64,000 nt of DNA, from the NCBI GenBank assembly GCA_013397935.1, contig VZRN01006309.1:225271-289270 (forward strand), in the 5' to 3' direction. A program made the translations under genes and the position numbers. The notes under the pieces were generated by a model. The model saw nothing but the letters and a program-made list of their open reading frames with translations. It had not been told where the DNA came from and ran no database searches. The stretch is from Dasyornis broadbenti (taxonomy: Eukaryota > Chordata > Aves > Passeriformes > Dasyornithidae). This document shows, piece by piece, positions 46,701-56,859 of this stretch. Each line of letters starts with the position of its first letter. Within the stretch, counting starts at the first letter, position 1.

Positions 46701-47795
46701 TCCCTCCCCAAGCCGCAGTCCCAGACTACATGGCTCAGGCAGCACCAGGCTCTGCTCTGCTTGTGCCCCCAAGCAGACAGGGGGTCCAAGATGGAGGGGT
46801 CAGGAGCTGCCCTCCTGGGACACCCCTGCACCCACCTTTGGCTGTGAACTGCGGCGTTTCCGTGCTGAGGTCCCAGAAGCGGACAGTGGTGTCTCCAGAG
46901 CCACTCGCCAGGTATCTGAGAGAGGAGGAACATCTCAGCACAGTGTCTCCACGACAGGAGAACAGCAGCTGCTGCCTTGTCCCAAGGCCCCGCTCCAGCC
47001 AGACCCTCATACTTTCCGGTGGGGCTGAAGGCCACGGAGATGACGGCCTCAGTGTGTCCCTCCAGGGAGCTGGTGCAGCGTGTCACTGCCCGCACCCTGA
47101 ACACTGCCTGCGGCTGGTAGATGATGTCCACGACCGTCTCTGTCTCCACGCTCTGCCCTGCCAAGGTCTCCTCCAGCGACGCCACGATCTCGGCATCATG
47201 GACGAAGAAGGCTAGAGGCACTGGCTCATCCTGTGGGAGAAAAGGCAGGGGAGGTAGAGTGGCAGTGCCACGTCGGGCTGGGGGAGCCGAGGAGTTCGGG
47301 AGGGGTCTCACCTTCTGCAGGAGGGCGTTGCAGACCAGCTGCAACTTGTCCGGGTTGATGGTGACGGGGACGTCGAAGGGGGAGCCCAGGTACTCCCCAG
47401 CCTCATCCCGGAACTGGATCAGGAGCCGCTGCACATCCTTCTCGTCCGGCGACATGCTCTACGGGACAGTGGGCTCAGCACCGTGAATCCCACCGGACAG
47501 CGGGCACAGCCCCCGACTCGGGCAGCGATACCCGCATGGGGAAAAGGGGACTCTACAGGGGGACCCGGCATAGGGCCCGTGCAGGGAGAAACACCTCGCC
47601 CTGAGCAGGACCCCGGGAGCGATGGGGGCAGCAGGAGTCGGACGGGGAAACTCCAGGGGAGCGAGGAGACGCCGGAGTGCCCCAGCACTCCCACCCCTCC
47701 ACCTTCCAGGTGCTGCCCATCCCAGCCCCGTTCTATGCCATCCCCACCCCGGTCCCACCCCTGGTCCCGCTCCCAGCCCCGCTCACCGCGGCCAT
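40722..47795 (-). CDS. NLE1: NLE1, Notchless homolog 1 (WD40 ribosome-biogenesis factor), complete
   Basis: A nucleolar/nuclear WD40 protein, the orthologue of yeast Rsa4. Through its N-terminal ubiquitin-like NLE domain it binds the AAA+ ATPase MDN1/Rea1 during 60S subunit maturation. It was also named as a Notch pathway modulator. Exons, all GT-AG: 47787-47795, 47312-47458, 47013-47230, 46836-46915, 46495-46571, 45138-45235, 43591-43783, 43045-43180, 42735-42781, 42395-42597, 41346-41505, 41188-41258, 40722-40734. They sum to 1452 nt, which is 483 residues plus a TAA stop; human NLE1 is about 485. The NLE domain spans about residues 10-90 and is followed by an eight-bladed WD40 propeller (about 110-483). 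Typical blade ends include VRFWDL, IFLWDP, IRIWDT, IKVWRS, LFLWRP, IKLWDG, LKIWDA and a C-terminal CLRIWRR. The start chosen is MAA in exon 1, as in human MAAAVPDEAV. An internal ATG at 47455 (MSPDEKDVQR) is the alternative. Confidence 0.96.
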
Positions 47796-47990
47796 GTGTG
47801 CACGCGCCCCACGTGCGTCGGAAGCGACGGCGGCGCCGCCGCCGGTAGCGCTCGAGCGCGGCGCTGCTGCCCCCTGGCGGCCGGCGGTGAGCGCCGCGCT
47901 CCCTCTGGGGCCGCGGGTTCCAGAACGCGGGTTCGAGGTCGCGCCGGGACAAATCCGGCGGGGCCCACGCGGGTGGAGTTTGCTGCGATT
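47290..47990 (-). promoter_or_regulatory. CpG-rich promoter region of NLE1
   Basis: GC- and CpG-rich sequence spans NLE1 exons 1-2 and about 200 bp upstream. It contains runs of CGGCGGCGCCGCCG-like sequence at about 47827-47843. Composition drops sharply at about 48 kb. No conserved exon of a divergent gene is evident on the plus strand, so a bidirectional promoter is possible but not supported. Confidence 0.65.
47787..47795 (-). other. NLE1: Nine-nucleotide first coding exon of NLE1
   Basis: ATGGCCGCG is followed at once by a gtgagc donor. It joins in phase 0 to exon 2, which begins AGC ATG TCG CCG GAC after a cccgtag acceptor. The joined N-terminus reads MAASMSPDEKDVQRLL and resembles human MAAAVPDEAVARDVQRLL. 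If this exon were skipped, translation could still start at the ATG at 47455 and lose four residues. Confidence 0.78.
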
Positions 47991-48319
47991 CTAAAACCTC
48001 AGGCGTTTGATACCAAAACCACTAAAGGTAAGCCGAGCCTGCACGCTCGATCCGGCCAAATCCACCCCAGAATGCACAACTTAAGGAAACACAGCCCTGA
48101 GCAATATCTGTACCCAAACCTGTGCCCTGCAATCCCTGAACACGCTCAGGGTTAGTCGGGATCCTGCCCAGGGGGAAACTGAGTCAGAGGTGCACTAAAA
48201 TAGGCAAGAGTTTAGCTTTGAGAATTCAAAAGTGTGGTCCTGCGCTCGAGGACCAATCCCTGCCCGTTGACACCTTTTCCAGCCCAACTTCTGCAACATC
48301 CTGTGATTAAACATCTTAC

Positions 48320-48945
48320 TTAGTGATGCACAGAATGACTTCACAACCAAAGTTGTAAAGTAGGTATGTTTATTTCAGCGCTGAGACGCACGAGGAATAG
48401 CTCCCTAAAGCCATGCGTACCAGCTGCGGCACATTGCTTAGTTTATATTGAGTTACAGGTTACATATGCATGAAGTTATACAATACCCTTATACATATTC
48501 ATCAACTATCCCTGCTTCGTATTATAATGAGTCCAAAGTTCATTTAAATACACTTGCCCCTGCTCAGTGCTGCTTGAGAAAATGTGGGCAGGGGTCTTTT
48601 GATTAAATTAGGGGTCCAATAAAAGATTCTTCCCGGTGAACTCTTCACCCTGCTTCCCTGCGCATGCTCTCTGTGTCTTTTGGCTTGAGTCCAAGTTATA
48701 CATCCTGGCTTAGGCTGAGTCAGGATCCTATAGCAGGATGTTAGGTTCCTTTACATCCTGGCTTAGTCTTTCTTACAATGGTCCAGATCTTCCTTGACAT
48801 CCTCCTTTTCTGTTTGGTAAACATAAAAAATGTTAAGCAATCTATAGCCATTGTTCTAATAAGCAGTTCCCAGTATTCATTACTTATTCTATATCAGTTC
48901 TAATAAACAGTTTCTAATAATTCATTATTTATCCTGTATCATTAG
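48320..48945 (-). mobile_element. Solo ERV LTR, copy A (618 bp) with 4-bp target duplication
   Basis: The element spans 48324-48941 and reads TGATAC..GCATCA on the minus strand. It is flanked by the exact duplication ttag (48320-48323 and 48942-48945). A minus-strand AATAAA polyadenylation signal lies near 48370 (ctgaaataaacatacc). No gag, pol or env internal sequence adjoins it, so it is a solo LTR. A 4-bp duplication is typical of gammaretrovirus-like ERV1 elements. It is about 98% identical to the copy at 59890-60508. Confidence 0.88.
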
Positions 48946-49740
48946 TATCTAGATAAGAATTAATCTTGCTCACCACACTGCTATTAACATAATCCATTAA
49001 GAAACGTGGGCAAAATTACCCTTAAACTCACATTAAAAAAACACCCCATAAAAGTTTAAACCCCACGAAAACAGAAAATCAACACAAATTTTAATATTTA
49101 TATCTTTTAAATCCAAACACAATTAAATAGAGTATGTTTTAAGTACATGAATGCTTGGGTATGAGAGAAATAAGAGGTGGTACATAGTACCAAAAACCTA
49201 TATACAGACTGGTTTTGCTTCTTCATAACAATACGGTGTGCCTCTATACAAGCGAATATTTCAACAGATAACAGTTTCTAGTCAATCAAGATATTCTGAA
49301 CATTGGAAATTATTTGAGTTCTTTGCATAGTGATTTCTTTGCACAAGTTTGAGGGAAAAAGGCAATCATTAGAGTGAAAAAAAGCGCCCTAAAATAAAAA
49401 TGTTGTACACCAAAAATGCAGCAGTAACGTAACGGTGAGACACTGAGTACTTCTGCTACCCTGCAAAATCAGTTTTCTGGGGGAAAAAAAGAGGTGCTGT
49501 GTAACATAGTAAGTGTTGACAATGTGAGGAAGAAGGCTAGAAGTCATTAAAAATTGTTTTTCTTTGTAAACCAAACATCTGGAATTAGATACTACGTTGG
49601 GTGCAGGACAACAAGCATGGCAGCAATTACTTCTTTCCTTGCTCGTGAGATGGTGAGGACAGGAAGTGGGGCAGTCTGCAGGGTCCAACCTGCTCGGAAG
49701 ATGGTTCTGGGAGCAGAGGAGCAGCAGGATCAGCCTTAAA
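48942..49740. other. AT-rich spacer without recognised features
   Basis: About 800 bp of AT-rich sequence between LTR copy A and the GC-rich array. I see no exon, RNA gene or definable repeat. A minus-strand open frame (49389-50123) runs through its right part into the GC-rich array. It reads as low-complexity Pro/Arg/Leu sequence and is not regarded as a gene. Confidence 0.5.
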
Positions 49741-49747
49741 TCTGCTC

Positions 49748-50020
49748 CGTGGCGGGAGCAGGGAACGGAGCCTCCGAGCGGCACCATAGAGACGGCGGAG
49801 CCGGGACAGAGAATGGAGCCTCCGAGCGGGGCGGAGCGGCCGGGCCGCACCATAGAGACAGCGGGGCGGAGCGGCCGGGCCGCACCGCAGAAACAGCGGG
49901 ACCGGGCGAACGGCCGAGCGGCACTATAGAGACGAAGGGGCCGGGACAGGGAATGGAGGCTCCGAGCGAGGCAGAGCGGCCGAACCGCACCATAGAGACG
50001 GCGGGGCCGGGGCCGCTGGG
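49748..50020. repeat. GC-rich minisatellite with GCACCATAGAGAC core
   Basis: Five copies of the core gcac(c/t)atagagac, or close variants, begin at 49781, 49847, 49882, 49921 and 49987. They are separated by CpG-dense stretches such as gagcggccgggcc and cctccgagcg. Spacing is irregular (66, 35, 39 and 66 bp). Composition is CpG-island-like and is directly followed by the block with GATGGCGGC motifs. Confidence 0.8.
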
Positions 50021-50300
50021 GGACACCGGGGCTCGGAATGGGACCCACGGCGGGACCCCATGGGGGACAGGGAGCCCCCGGTGCTGCTGCAGCAGAACCA
50101 GAGTTCCCCATTCCCCCTCCCAAGTGTGCTTGTCCTGGACACGCCGTGTTTATCCCGCGGGATCCATCCCGGCTTTTCCGCCTCCCTCAGCCGCTGGCGC
50201 TCGGGTCCAACCGCATTCCCGGCGTTTTCCCCTTCCCATTTCCGCTCCCGATGGCGGCCACATTCCCGGGAGTGACGGGAGCCATAGAGGAGCCGTTCCC
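50021..50300. promoter_or_regulatory. CpG-island-like block with YY1-type motif
   Basis: CpG-rich unique sequence between two repeat arrays, with gatggcggccac at about 50250. A short open frame starting MAATFPGVTG runs from that motif to a possible gtgagcg donor at about 50330. This could be the first exon of an unrecognised transcript. I cannot link it to a known gene, and splicing is unproven. Confidence 0.4.
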
Positions 50301-51201
50301 GGAGGAGCAGGACCAGGAGCGGCCGCGGGGTGAGCGCGGGTGGGGCGGGCGGAGATGGCGACGGCACTGAGGGAAAGTGGCGGGAGCTGCCCGTGTTTGG
50401 CTGCTGAAGAATCTCACAATTCCAACAAATCATGGGAATTGTCTCTGTATTTTACTGTGTATTTATTAAAAATGGAATGTTGAATGTGCTCGTTTGGTGC
50501 TGTTCCCTGAGGAGCAGGACAAGGAACAGGGCGAGCCAAGATGGCGGCGGTGCGGAGGGGAAGTGGCGGAACCTGCCCTGTCGGTGTTTGCCTCCTAAAA
50601 AGTCCCGGAATTTCAACAAATCCTGGGACTTCTCTCTGTGTATTATTAAAAATGGAGTATTGAACGTGCTCGTTTGGTGCTGTTCCCTGAGAAGCAGGAC
50701 CAGGAGCGGAAGGGGGAAAATGGCGGCGGCGCTTAGCGGAAGTGGCGGGAGTTGCTGCTGGTGTTTGGTTCCTAAAAAGTCCCGGAATTTCACGAAGTCC
50801 TTGGAATTCCAATAAATTCTGGTAATCTCTTTGTGTCTTAGTGTGTACTTATTAAAAATGGAATGTTGACTGCGCTTGTTTGGTGCTGTTCCCCGAGGAG
50901 CAGGTCGAGGAGTGAGGGTCGGCAAAGATGGAGGCGGCTCTGAGGGGAAGTGGCAGGACCTGCCCTGCTGGTGTTTGCCTCCTGAAAAACCCCGGAATTT
51001 CAGCAAATCCTCAGAATTGCAGCAAATCCTCAGAATTGCAACAAATCCTGGGAATTCTCTCTGTGTGTTTATTAAAAATGGAATGCTGAAAGTGCTCATT
51101 TGGTGCTGTTCCCTGAGGAACAGAACAAGGAGCGGAAGGGGGAAAGTGTTGGTGGCACTGAGGGGAATTGGCGGGAGCTGCCAAAAAATCGGAATTCAAA
51201 C
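50296..51201. repeat. Tandem array of about 180-220-bp units, each with a YY1-like site
   Basis: Five units begin with a ttccc(t/g)gaggagcagga(c)-like start at 50296, 50503, 50683, 50889 and 51109. Each then has a GC-rich half with an (a)gatggcg(a/g)cgg-type motif: 50352, 50538, 50718, 50928, and a decayed one at about 51145. An AT-rich half follows, with a ggaatttcaacaaatcc..-type stretch, attaaaaatggaatgttgaa and gctcgtttggtgctg. The array resumes after an LTR insertion at 51935-52016. Minus-strand frames spanning several units (for example 50452-51099) arise from the repeats. Confidence 0.88.
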
Positions 51202-51934
51202 TGATACCTGAAAGATAGGCTAGAAATAAAACCCCATAGACCGGTGTCTATAGAGCAGGTATTTGTTTATTGCAGCGCTGGAAGTGAGGGGGATGTTTCC
51301 ACCTAACTCACTTGCCTTTGTCAAGTGCTGAGGTTTATTTATACAGAAAATAATGTTAAGTATTACTATGTCATCACATACGTGCTAGAACTGATTTACA
51401 TAACATGAGCTCATGGTGATTAGGTAATTCTTTGCACTGCGCTTGCGCTTCCCCAATTCGGTGGTCGGGAGGGTCTCCATGTGATGAAGGCTCAACGTCT
51501 TCCTCGCACTTGAACTTTTCAACTTTGTCTTCAGAGCATGCGCAGCTATTGTGTTCCTTAGTCATTTCAGTTCTAACCACTTTAGAGTCTCCTTTCTGTG
51601 GCTTATCAGCTTCACTTTCACCCTTACCAGTTTTTCATTAACGCTTGTCCACTTTTGAAACTATCCAGTTGGTGAGGGTGTGTTTGGTTTTTTTTTTCCT
51701 TCTAGTCAGCATGAAACACCTAGTTAACTATATAATGGCCATTACATTTTATAAAAAGTTATAATTCAGGTTATATTGATACATATATAGGTATGATTCA
51801 GGTTATACTGATGTAGAAAGTTATTATATAGGTTACATTGAGATATATATATAGGTATGATTCAGGTTATATAGATATCTACTAACTCAAGCTATATAAG
51901 CATCTTGCAACTTTGGCCCAAACTATATGCGTCA
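51202..51934 (-). mobile_element. Solo ERV LTR (733 bp) inserted inside the tandem array
   Basis: The element reads TGACGC..GTATCA on the minus strand. It carries an AATAAA signal near 51270 (gctgcaataaacaaa) and lacks internal retroviral genes. It splits an array unit: left flank ggaattcaaac, right flank caacaaatcctggg. An uninterrupted unit reads ggaatttcaacaaatcc at this point. The 4-bp duplication would be caac, with one mismatch on the left (aaac). It shares the polyadenylation-region motif with the other 4-bp-duplication LTRs but is more diverged, so it is older. Confidence 0.82.
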
Positions 51935-52016
51935 CAACAAATCCTGGGAATTCTCTCCATGAATTTACTAAAAATGGAATTTTAACCATGCTCCTTTGCT
52001 TTTCCAGGGGTAGAGT
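51935..52016. repeat. Continuation of the tandem array after the LTR insertion
   Basis: The segment begins caacaaatcctgggaattc and continues with ctaaaaatggaattttaacc and gctcctttg. It matches the AT-rich half of the array units, truncated at 52016 by the next LTR. Confidence 0.8.
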
Positions 52017-52578
52017 TGATGCAAGGGAATTAGAAGTTAAGGAATGATTTATTAAGAGCTGCTTGGTAAACAGTGTATATTGCTTGCTTAATGTTTATTG
52101 TGCTTGGCAAAGCAGGATGGGGGATGTAAGATTATGGACAAAAGCAGGGACTGTGACCCAGCTTGTGCTCGTGGACCCCCTAAGCTGGCTAAAACCAGAG
52201 CTGTTTGGACTTGGGCCAGGGGTTCAGAGAGCATGCGCAAGACAGAAAGGTGAAAAGTGATGACAGAGGAAGACTCGTTTTACTTCATCTTGAGACCCTT
52301 GCCTGGTACCACCAAGGAATACTGCGCAGGTGTGTGCACATGGAAATGACTTCTGAACTCATTATAATACAAAGCGGGGATAGGTTGTGTATATGTATAA
52401 ACGTATTGGGAAACTATGAATCTGTAACATGTAACCAGATATATACCGAGCTATATGTTGCTGACGGTGCATGTGTCTTTGGAGGACTACCTCCAACATG
52501 CCCAGCACTGTAATAAACATACCTACTTTACAACTTAAAAAAATATAAGTTGTGAAGTCTTTTTCCGTGAATCAGAGT
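52013..52578 (+). mobile_element. Solo ERV LTR (558 bp), opposite orientation, with 4-bp target duplication
   Basis: The element spans 52017-52574 and reads TGATGC..GAATCA on the plus strand. It is flanked by gagt at 52013-52016 and 52575-52578. The plus-strand segment aataaacatacctacttt, followed by acaactt and then gttgtgaagtc, matches the complementary end of LTR copies A and B. It is the same family in reverse orientation. No internal retroviral sequence adjoins it. Confidence 0.85.
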
Positions 52579-52657
52579 GATCCTACACCTGGACCTGGAT
52601 TGTTTTTACGCCCAAGTGGAAATGCTCCGAAATCTGGAAGTACGATCCAAGCCTTTA

Positions 52658-52950
52658 GGTAGGATTTTTTCCAGGTAATTTTGGGAATTAAGCGCCTTGA
52701 GGATTAATTTTCTTGCTAATTTTGGGTATTAAGCGTCTTGAGGATTAATTTTCCTGCTAATTTTGGGAATTAGGCATTTTGAGGATTACTTTATCTGCTA
52801 ATTTTGGGAATTCAGTGTATTGAGGATTAATTTTCCTGCTAATTTTGGGAATTAAGCATCTTGAGGATTAATTTTCCTACTCATTTTGGGAATTAAGCAT
52901 CTTGAGGATTAATTTTCCTACTCATTTTGGGAATTAAGTGCCTTGGGGTG
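52658..52950. repeat. 41-bp tandem repeat, about seven copies
   Basis: The phrase gaggattaatttt(c/t)ct recurs at 52699, 52740, 52781, 52822, 52863 and 52904, and a decayed one at 52945. Spacing is exactly 41 bp each time, and a partial copy precedes them from about 52658. Each unit also contains attttgggaattaagc(a/g). The last full units are nearly identical, so expansion was probably recent. Confidence 0.93.
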
Positions 52951-53262
52951 GAAAAGAATAAGGAATTTGTGCATCCTGAGTAATCCAGGAGGAGTCTGGG
53001 CCTGGAGAATTCCCAAATCCTGTGAAATGCAGTAATTTTAGGGATTGATGAGGGAAAAAGTTCCATGAAAATCCCAGTTTTTCCTGTTTTCTTTTCCAGG
53101 AATCCCACAAAAATCCCTGGTGGTGACATGCAACTATGAAACCAGGAAATTTGGGATTGGGAAACTGATGGATGTTAGGGAAGCCTTGTAAAAATGTCCG
53201 GAGCTGATCCTGGTGAAGGGAGAGGATTTAACTCCCTACAGGGAAATGTCGTAAAAGGTCAC

Positions 53263-54048
53263 AGGTAGGAAAATTTTGGGAATTTTTTTGGGATTTAAAA
53301 AAAAATTGGGTTTTTTTTTCTTGGGAATTCTGGGGAAATTTTTTTGGAATTTTTAGGGGAATTTTTTGGGAATTTTTCTTTTAATTCTGGGTACCATCCA
53401 GTTAATTTTCTGGTGTTTCTGCTCCAATCCATTCGGAAGCTGGTTTTGGGAATATTTTTTAGTAGTTTGGGAATTTTTTTGGAACTTTCTGGTTTAGTTT
53501 TTGGTTTTTTTGGTTTTTGTTTTTTTTTGTTTTTTGTTTTTTTTTTTTTTTGTTGGTTGGTTTTTTTTCATTTTTAAGGATTTTTTTTTATTATTTTTTA
53601 GAAAATTTTTGGGTGTTGTTTTTTAGGGTTTTTTTGGGATTTTTTTGTGATTCTTTTGCAAATTTGGGGGGATTTATTTCAGAATTTTGTGGGGAATTTT
53701 TTTGGGGAACTCTGAGTACCATCCAGGTCACTTTCCATTGTTTCCACAGCAATCCATTTTGAAGCTATTTTTGGGAAATTTTTGGAAATTTTTTTTTTAT
53801 ATTTTGGAAATTTTTTTAAACTTTTTCGTGAACTTTTAAAAAAAATTTTGGGAATATTTTAGGAATTTTTTTTAAAGTTTTTTGGGAATTTTTCACAAAA
53901 TTTTTTGCAAATTTTGGGGAATTTTTTTGGAATTTTTTTGGGAATTTTTGCGAAGTTTTTGTGATTTTTTTTTTTTTTCTTTGGAAGGAAAGAAATGGGA
54001 ATGGGGAAAGGATTGACTTTTTTTTAATTTTTTTTTTTTTTTTTTAAA
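53263..54048. repeat. T-rich low-complexity block of degenerate GGGAATTTTTT units
   Basis: About 780 bp of gggaattttttt-like phrases and long T runs on the plus strand. Strong strand asymmetry is the main feature. The open frames here translate to Phe/Gly or Lys/Ser runs and are not genes. Confidence 0.9.
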
Positions 54049-54955
54049 TATTAATGCTGTCACTGAAATTTGTTCCTTTCTCTGTGTTATTCCCACATTT
54101 TAACTGAGCAGAGTGGTGGGACAAAGACTTTGAAACTTTTGGGTCTGCTGATCCTACAGCTCTCCAAAGCTGAAAGGTGGAAGTCTTGCTCACTTGCAGC
54201 TTCCATACACTGCTCCTCATCTGTGGTCCCAGGCTCCCCATCGAGCTACGTCTCTCTGTGAGCTGTTTGGACTCAGCTTAAGTCAGGGTAACTGGTGAGC
54301 ACACAAGAGAGCAAGTTGGACTTGTTACTGCAGAGAGATGATGGCAGGTTTGTTCAACCTGCCTTGACAGCCTAAAGAGTCCCCTGAGATGGAAAATGAA
54401 AATATCTTCCCAGGTTAGGTGCCACTTTCTGTGCTAGACTGACCCACTTACAAAGAGAAGTCAAGGAGACTTTCCCCACTTCTGTGACCAAGGTTGAAAT
54501 TTTATGAAAGAGTCAATAGAGACTAGTGAGGGAAAGTTGCTAGTGTGGCTTTTTCAGACCTCAGGCACAACATTCTCAGGTACTGGTATTTCCTAAGACT
54601 CGTCCTGTAAGTCTTTCTTTCTCTTTTGTTTTCCTGATCAGAAAAAGACCTACTCAGCCTTGAAACCTGTTGAACTTTGCAGTCCTCAACCAGCTAGCTG
54701 TTCTGCTATAAAGATGAACAAAAAGAAGAGTTATTCACAGTCTCTCACAGTCTGCCTCAGGGCACAGCCTCAAGGTTATGTACAAGTAGAAGTGTTGATT
54801 CTCTAAAGTCTNTTTCTAGAGCTGGGACAACACCAAAGCCCTCCCAGCCGGTGCAGGCAGCCCAATGCCGGAACCCTCACAGGAGGACAAGACACACTCC
54901 ATAAAGGTACAGAGAACATAGCCACAGGCTAGAGAGGGACAGGTAAAAGTTCAGC
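54049..54955. other. Spacer without recognised features
   Basis: About 900 bp of mixed composition with one N at 54812. No exon, RNA gene or definable repeat was seen. Parts may be old, unrecognised LTR or internal ERV sequence. Confidence 0.4.
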
Positions 54956-55262
54956 TGTGAGCAGTTTCTTTAGGGGTTTTCGAGGTTTTTTTTCAAGGTT
55001 TTTTTGTTTTCTGTACTTTTTCCACAGGTCTTTTAAGATACTTTACAGTTTTTCAGGGTCTTTTTTGGGGTGCTCTGAGAATTTTGTTAAAGTGTTTTTA
55101 GTGTTTCTAAAAATATTCTAGGGCTTGCTTTCTCAGTGTGTTTTCAGGGTATTGTTAAAGTTGTTTCAGAGCTCTTTTAGAGCATTTTTAGGATATGCTT
55201 AAGAGTATTTTTAGGGCTTTTGAAAGGTATTTTTGTGACCTTCATGAATATATTTAGGGCAT
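54956..55262. repeat. T-rich degenerate repeat with TTTTTAGGGC phrases
   Basis: About 300 bp of recurring short phrases such as tttttagggc, ttttagagc and ttttcagggt at roughly 20-30-bp intervals on the plus strand. It resembles the T-rich lead-in to the telomere-like tract at about 62 kb. Confidence 0.7.
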
Positions 55263-55499
55263 ATGCATGTCTGCACTCTTTGAGCTTCTGCAAGGAATCA
55301 CAACCTGGTCCTTAACAAACAGTCACACAAAAAGAGATTTCCATGACCCTTAGTATTTAATTTGTCTCTCAGTGCCTCAGGAAAGCTGAGGCCCTGGTGC
55401 TCAACCACTTTGTCACTGTCCTGTTACAGGGAGCCTGCACTGAGCAGTCCTGCTAAGTCACAGTGCAGTTTGACTGACGTTCAGGGAAATAACACCAAC

Positions 55500-56380
55500 A
55501 GCATAAGGCAGAGCCCTCAGTGAGTCCCGCTTTATGACCCCGCAGACGGACGTCCCTTTTTGAGTAAGTTAGCTGCTGCTGACACCCACTAGTATCTCTG
55601 AAGGACTCACACTAACACTTCACAGAATTAAAGTCTTTATTAATAGAAAATTGGGGCAGGATAAGGTGCAAGGATCGTTGGTGATGGTATCTGTCAGGGA
55701 TAGTATTTGACTGCAGACACTTATGCAAAGCAATAGACAGGCAAGCTGTAGCCCCCAATAAAAATATTCAGGCAGAGTCCATTTCTAACCCAATAGACAT
55801 CCTTGTGGGGGAGAAGACAACCTCAGCCCATCAACTGACACCAGCAGTTAGGATGTAGCCTTCCCTAACTTTTCCTCCATTCTGAGCTTACTTTGAAACG
55901 ATTTCTTTACATTTAGGCGAAGCTCAAGTGACTCTAGCCATGCAGACCTTTGCTACCAATTACTTTAAAATTCTCTCATTCCACTTTTAAAGATGCTGGC
56001 AAAAAAATATATAGAGCTCATGCCCAGGGTCTGGTGGTCATACCTAGGAGGTAGGTAACTTTGGGACTGAGGTCTACTCATACTACAATGAGGCTATAAT
56101 GAACCACGTTCATCCAAGGAGAGAGACTGTGCTGCACTTGCCAGCTCCACAGCAAAACATCTCTCTCCCTCGGTCGACGGCTGCCATGCAGTTTTTCAGC
56201 TTCAAAGCACTGTCAAGTTGCTGCCCCTGCAAGGACCTCAACAGAGCCTGGTCATCACCCACCACAGCATGTACTTATGGTCACACGGGGAATCGTCATG
56301 GAGCATACCAAACGAGTTCCATCTTGGGAACAGCAGCTGTATTTTACCCTAAAATTTTTGGCCCATTCTAAGTGCTGTTA
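55500..56380 (-). mobile_element. Probable degraded LTR or retroviral fragment (boundaries uncertain)
   Basis: On the minus strand, aattttctattaataaagac lies near 55640 and is followed by ttctgtgaagtgttag and a GC-richer segment. This looks like a polyadenylation/R-U5 arrangement. I could not find paired termini or a target duplication, so the limits are approximate. An unrelated AATAAA in unique sequence would look the same. Confidence 0.35.
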
Positions 56381-56859
56381 TAGGATATGAATGTTAACTC
56401 CCCAGTTTCCTCTGATTTTCCCCCCTATCATCTTTCCACACAAACACCCCTTCACTCTCCAGAGGACTGTCGTGAGATGTGAGCTCTGCCATCTCTTCAG
56501 AGCAATGAAGGCAGAGGGTGTTGTCAAGTCTCTTTTGAACCTGTCCCATACCTGTTACAAGTCCTCAGTCTCTTGCAGTTTTGTGGGTCAGTCACATGTA
56601 AAATGGCTTCTTTCTTATCATCCAATATACAGAAAAACACCCCAATTTTGAGTTCTTAGGAATGTGAAGAGTTGTTGTCAGTGCCTCTGATGTATTAAAT
56701 CACCAAGACAGTGGAGCTGTCAGCAGTGTTGCAGCAAGCTGCTGTGACACTGTACAGACACTGTAAGTTGCACACTGTACAGAATCTTCTTGATGAAAAT
56801 AAGAGTATGTATGCAGTACATTCTCAATAATAGTCCCAAATATTTGTAAGTGGAATTTA
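56381..56859. other. Spacer without recognised features
   Basis: About 480 bp with no recognisable gene or repeat, ending at the target duplication of the next LTR. Confidence 0.4.

Noticed and set aside
50452..51099. 215-codon minus-strand open frame as a repeat-containing protein gene
   Set aside because: It is a translation of the nucleotide tandem array. Unit lengths are not all multiples of three, similar frames appear on the other strand, and no domain is recognisable.
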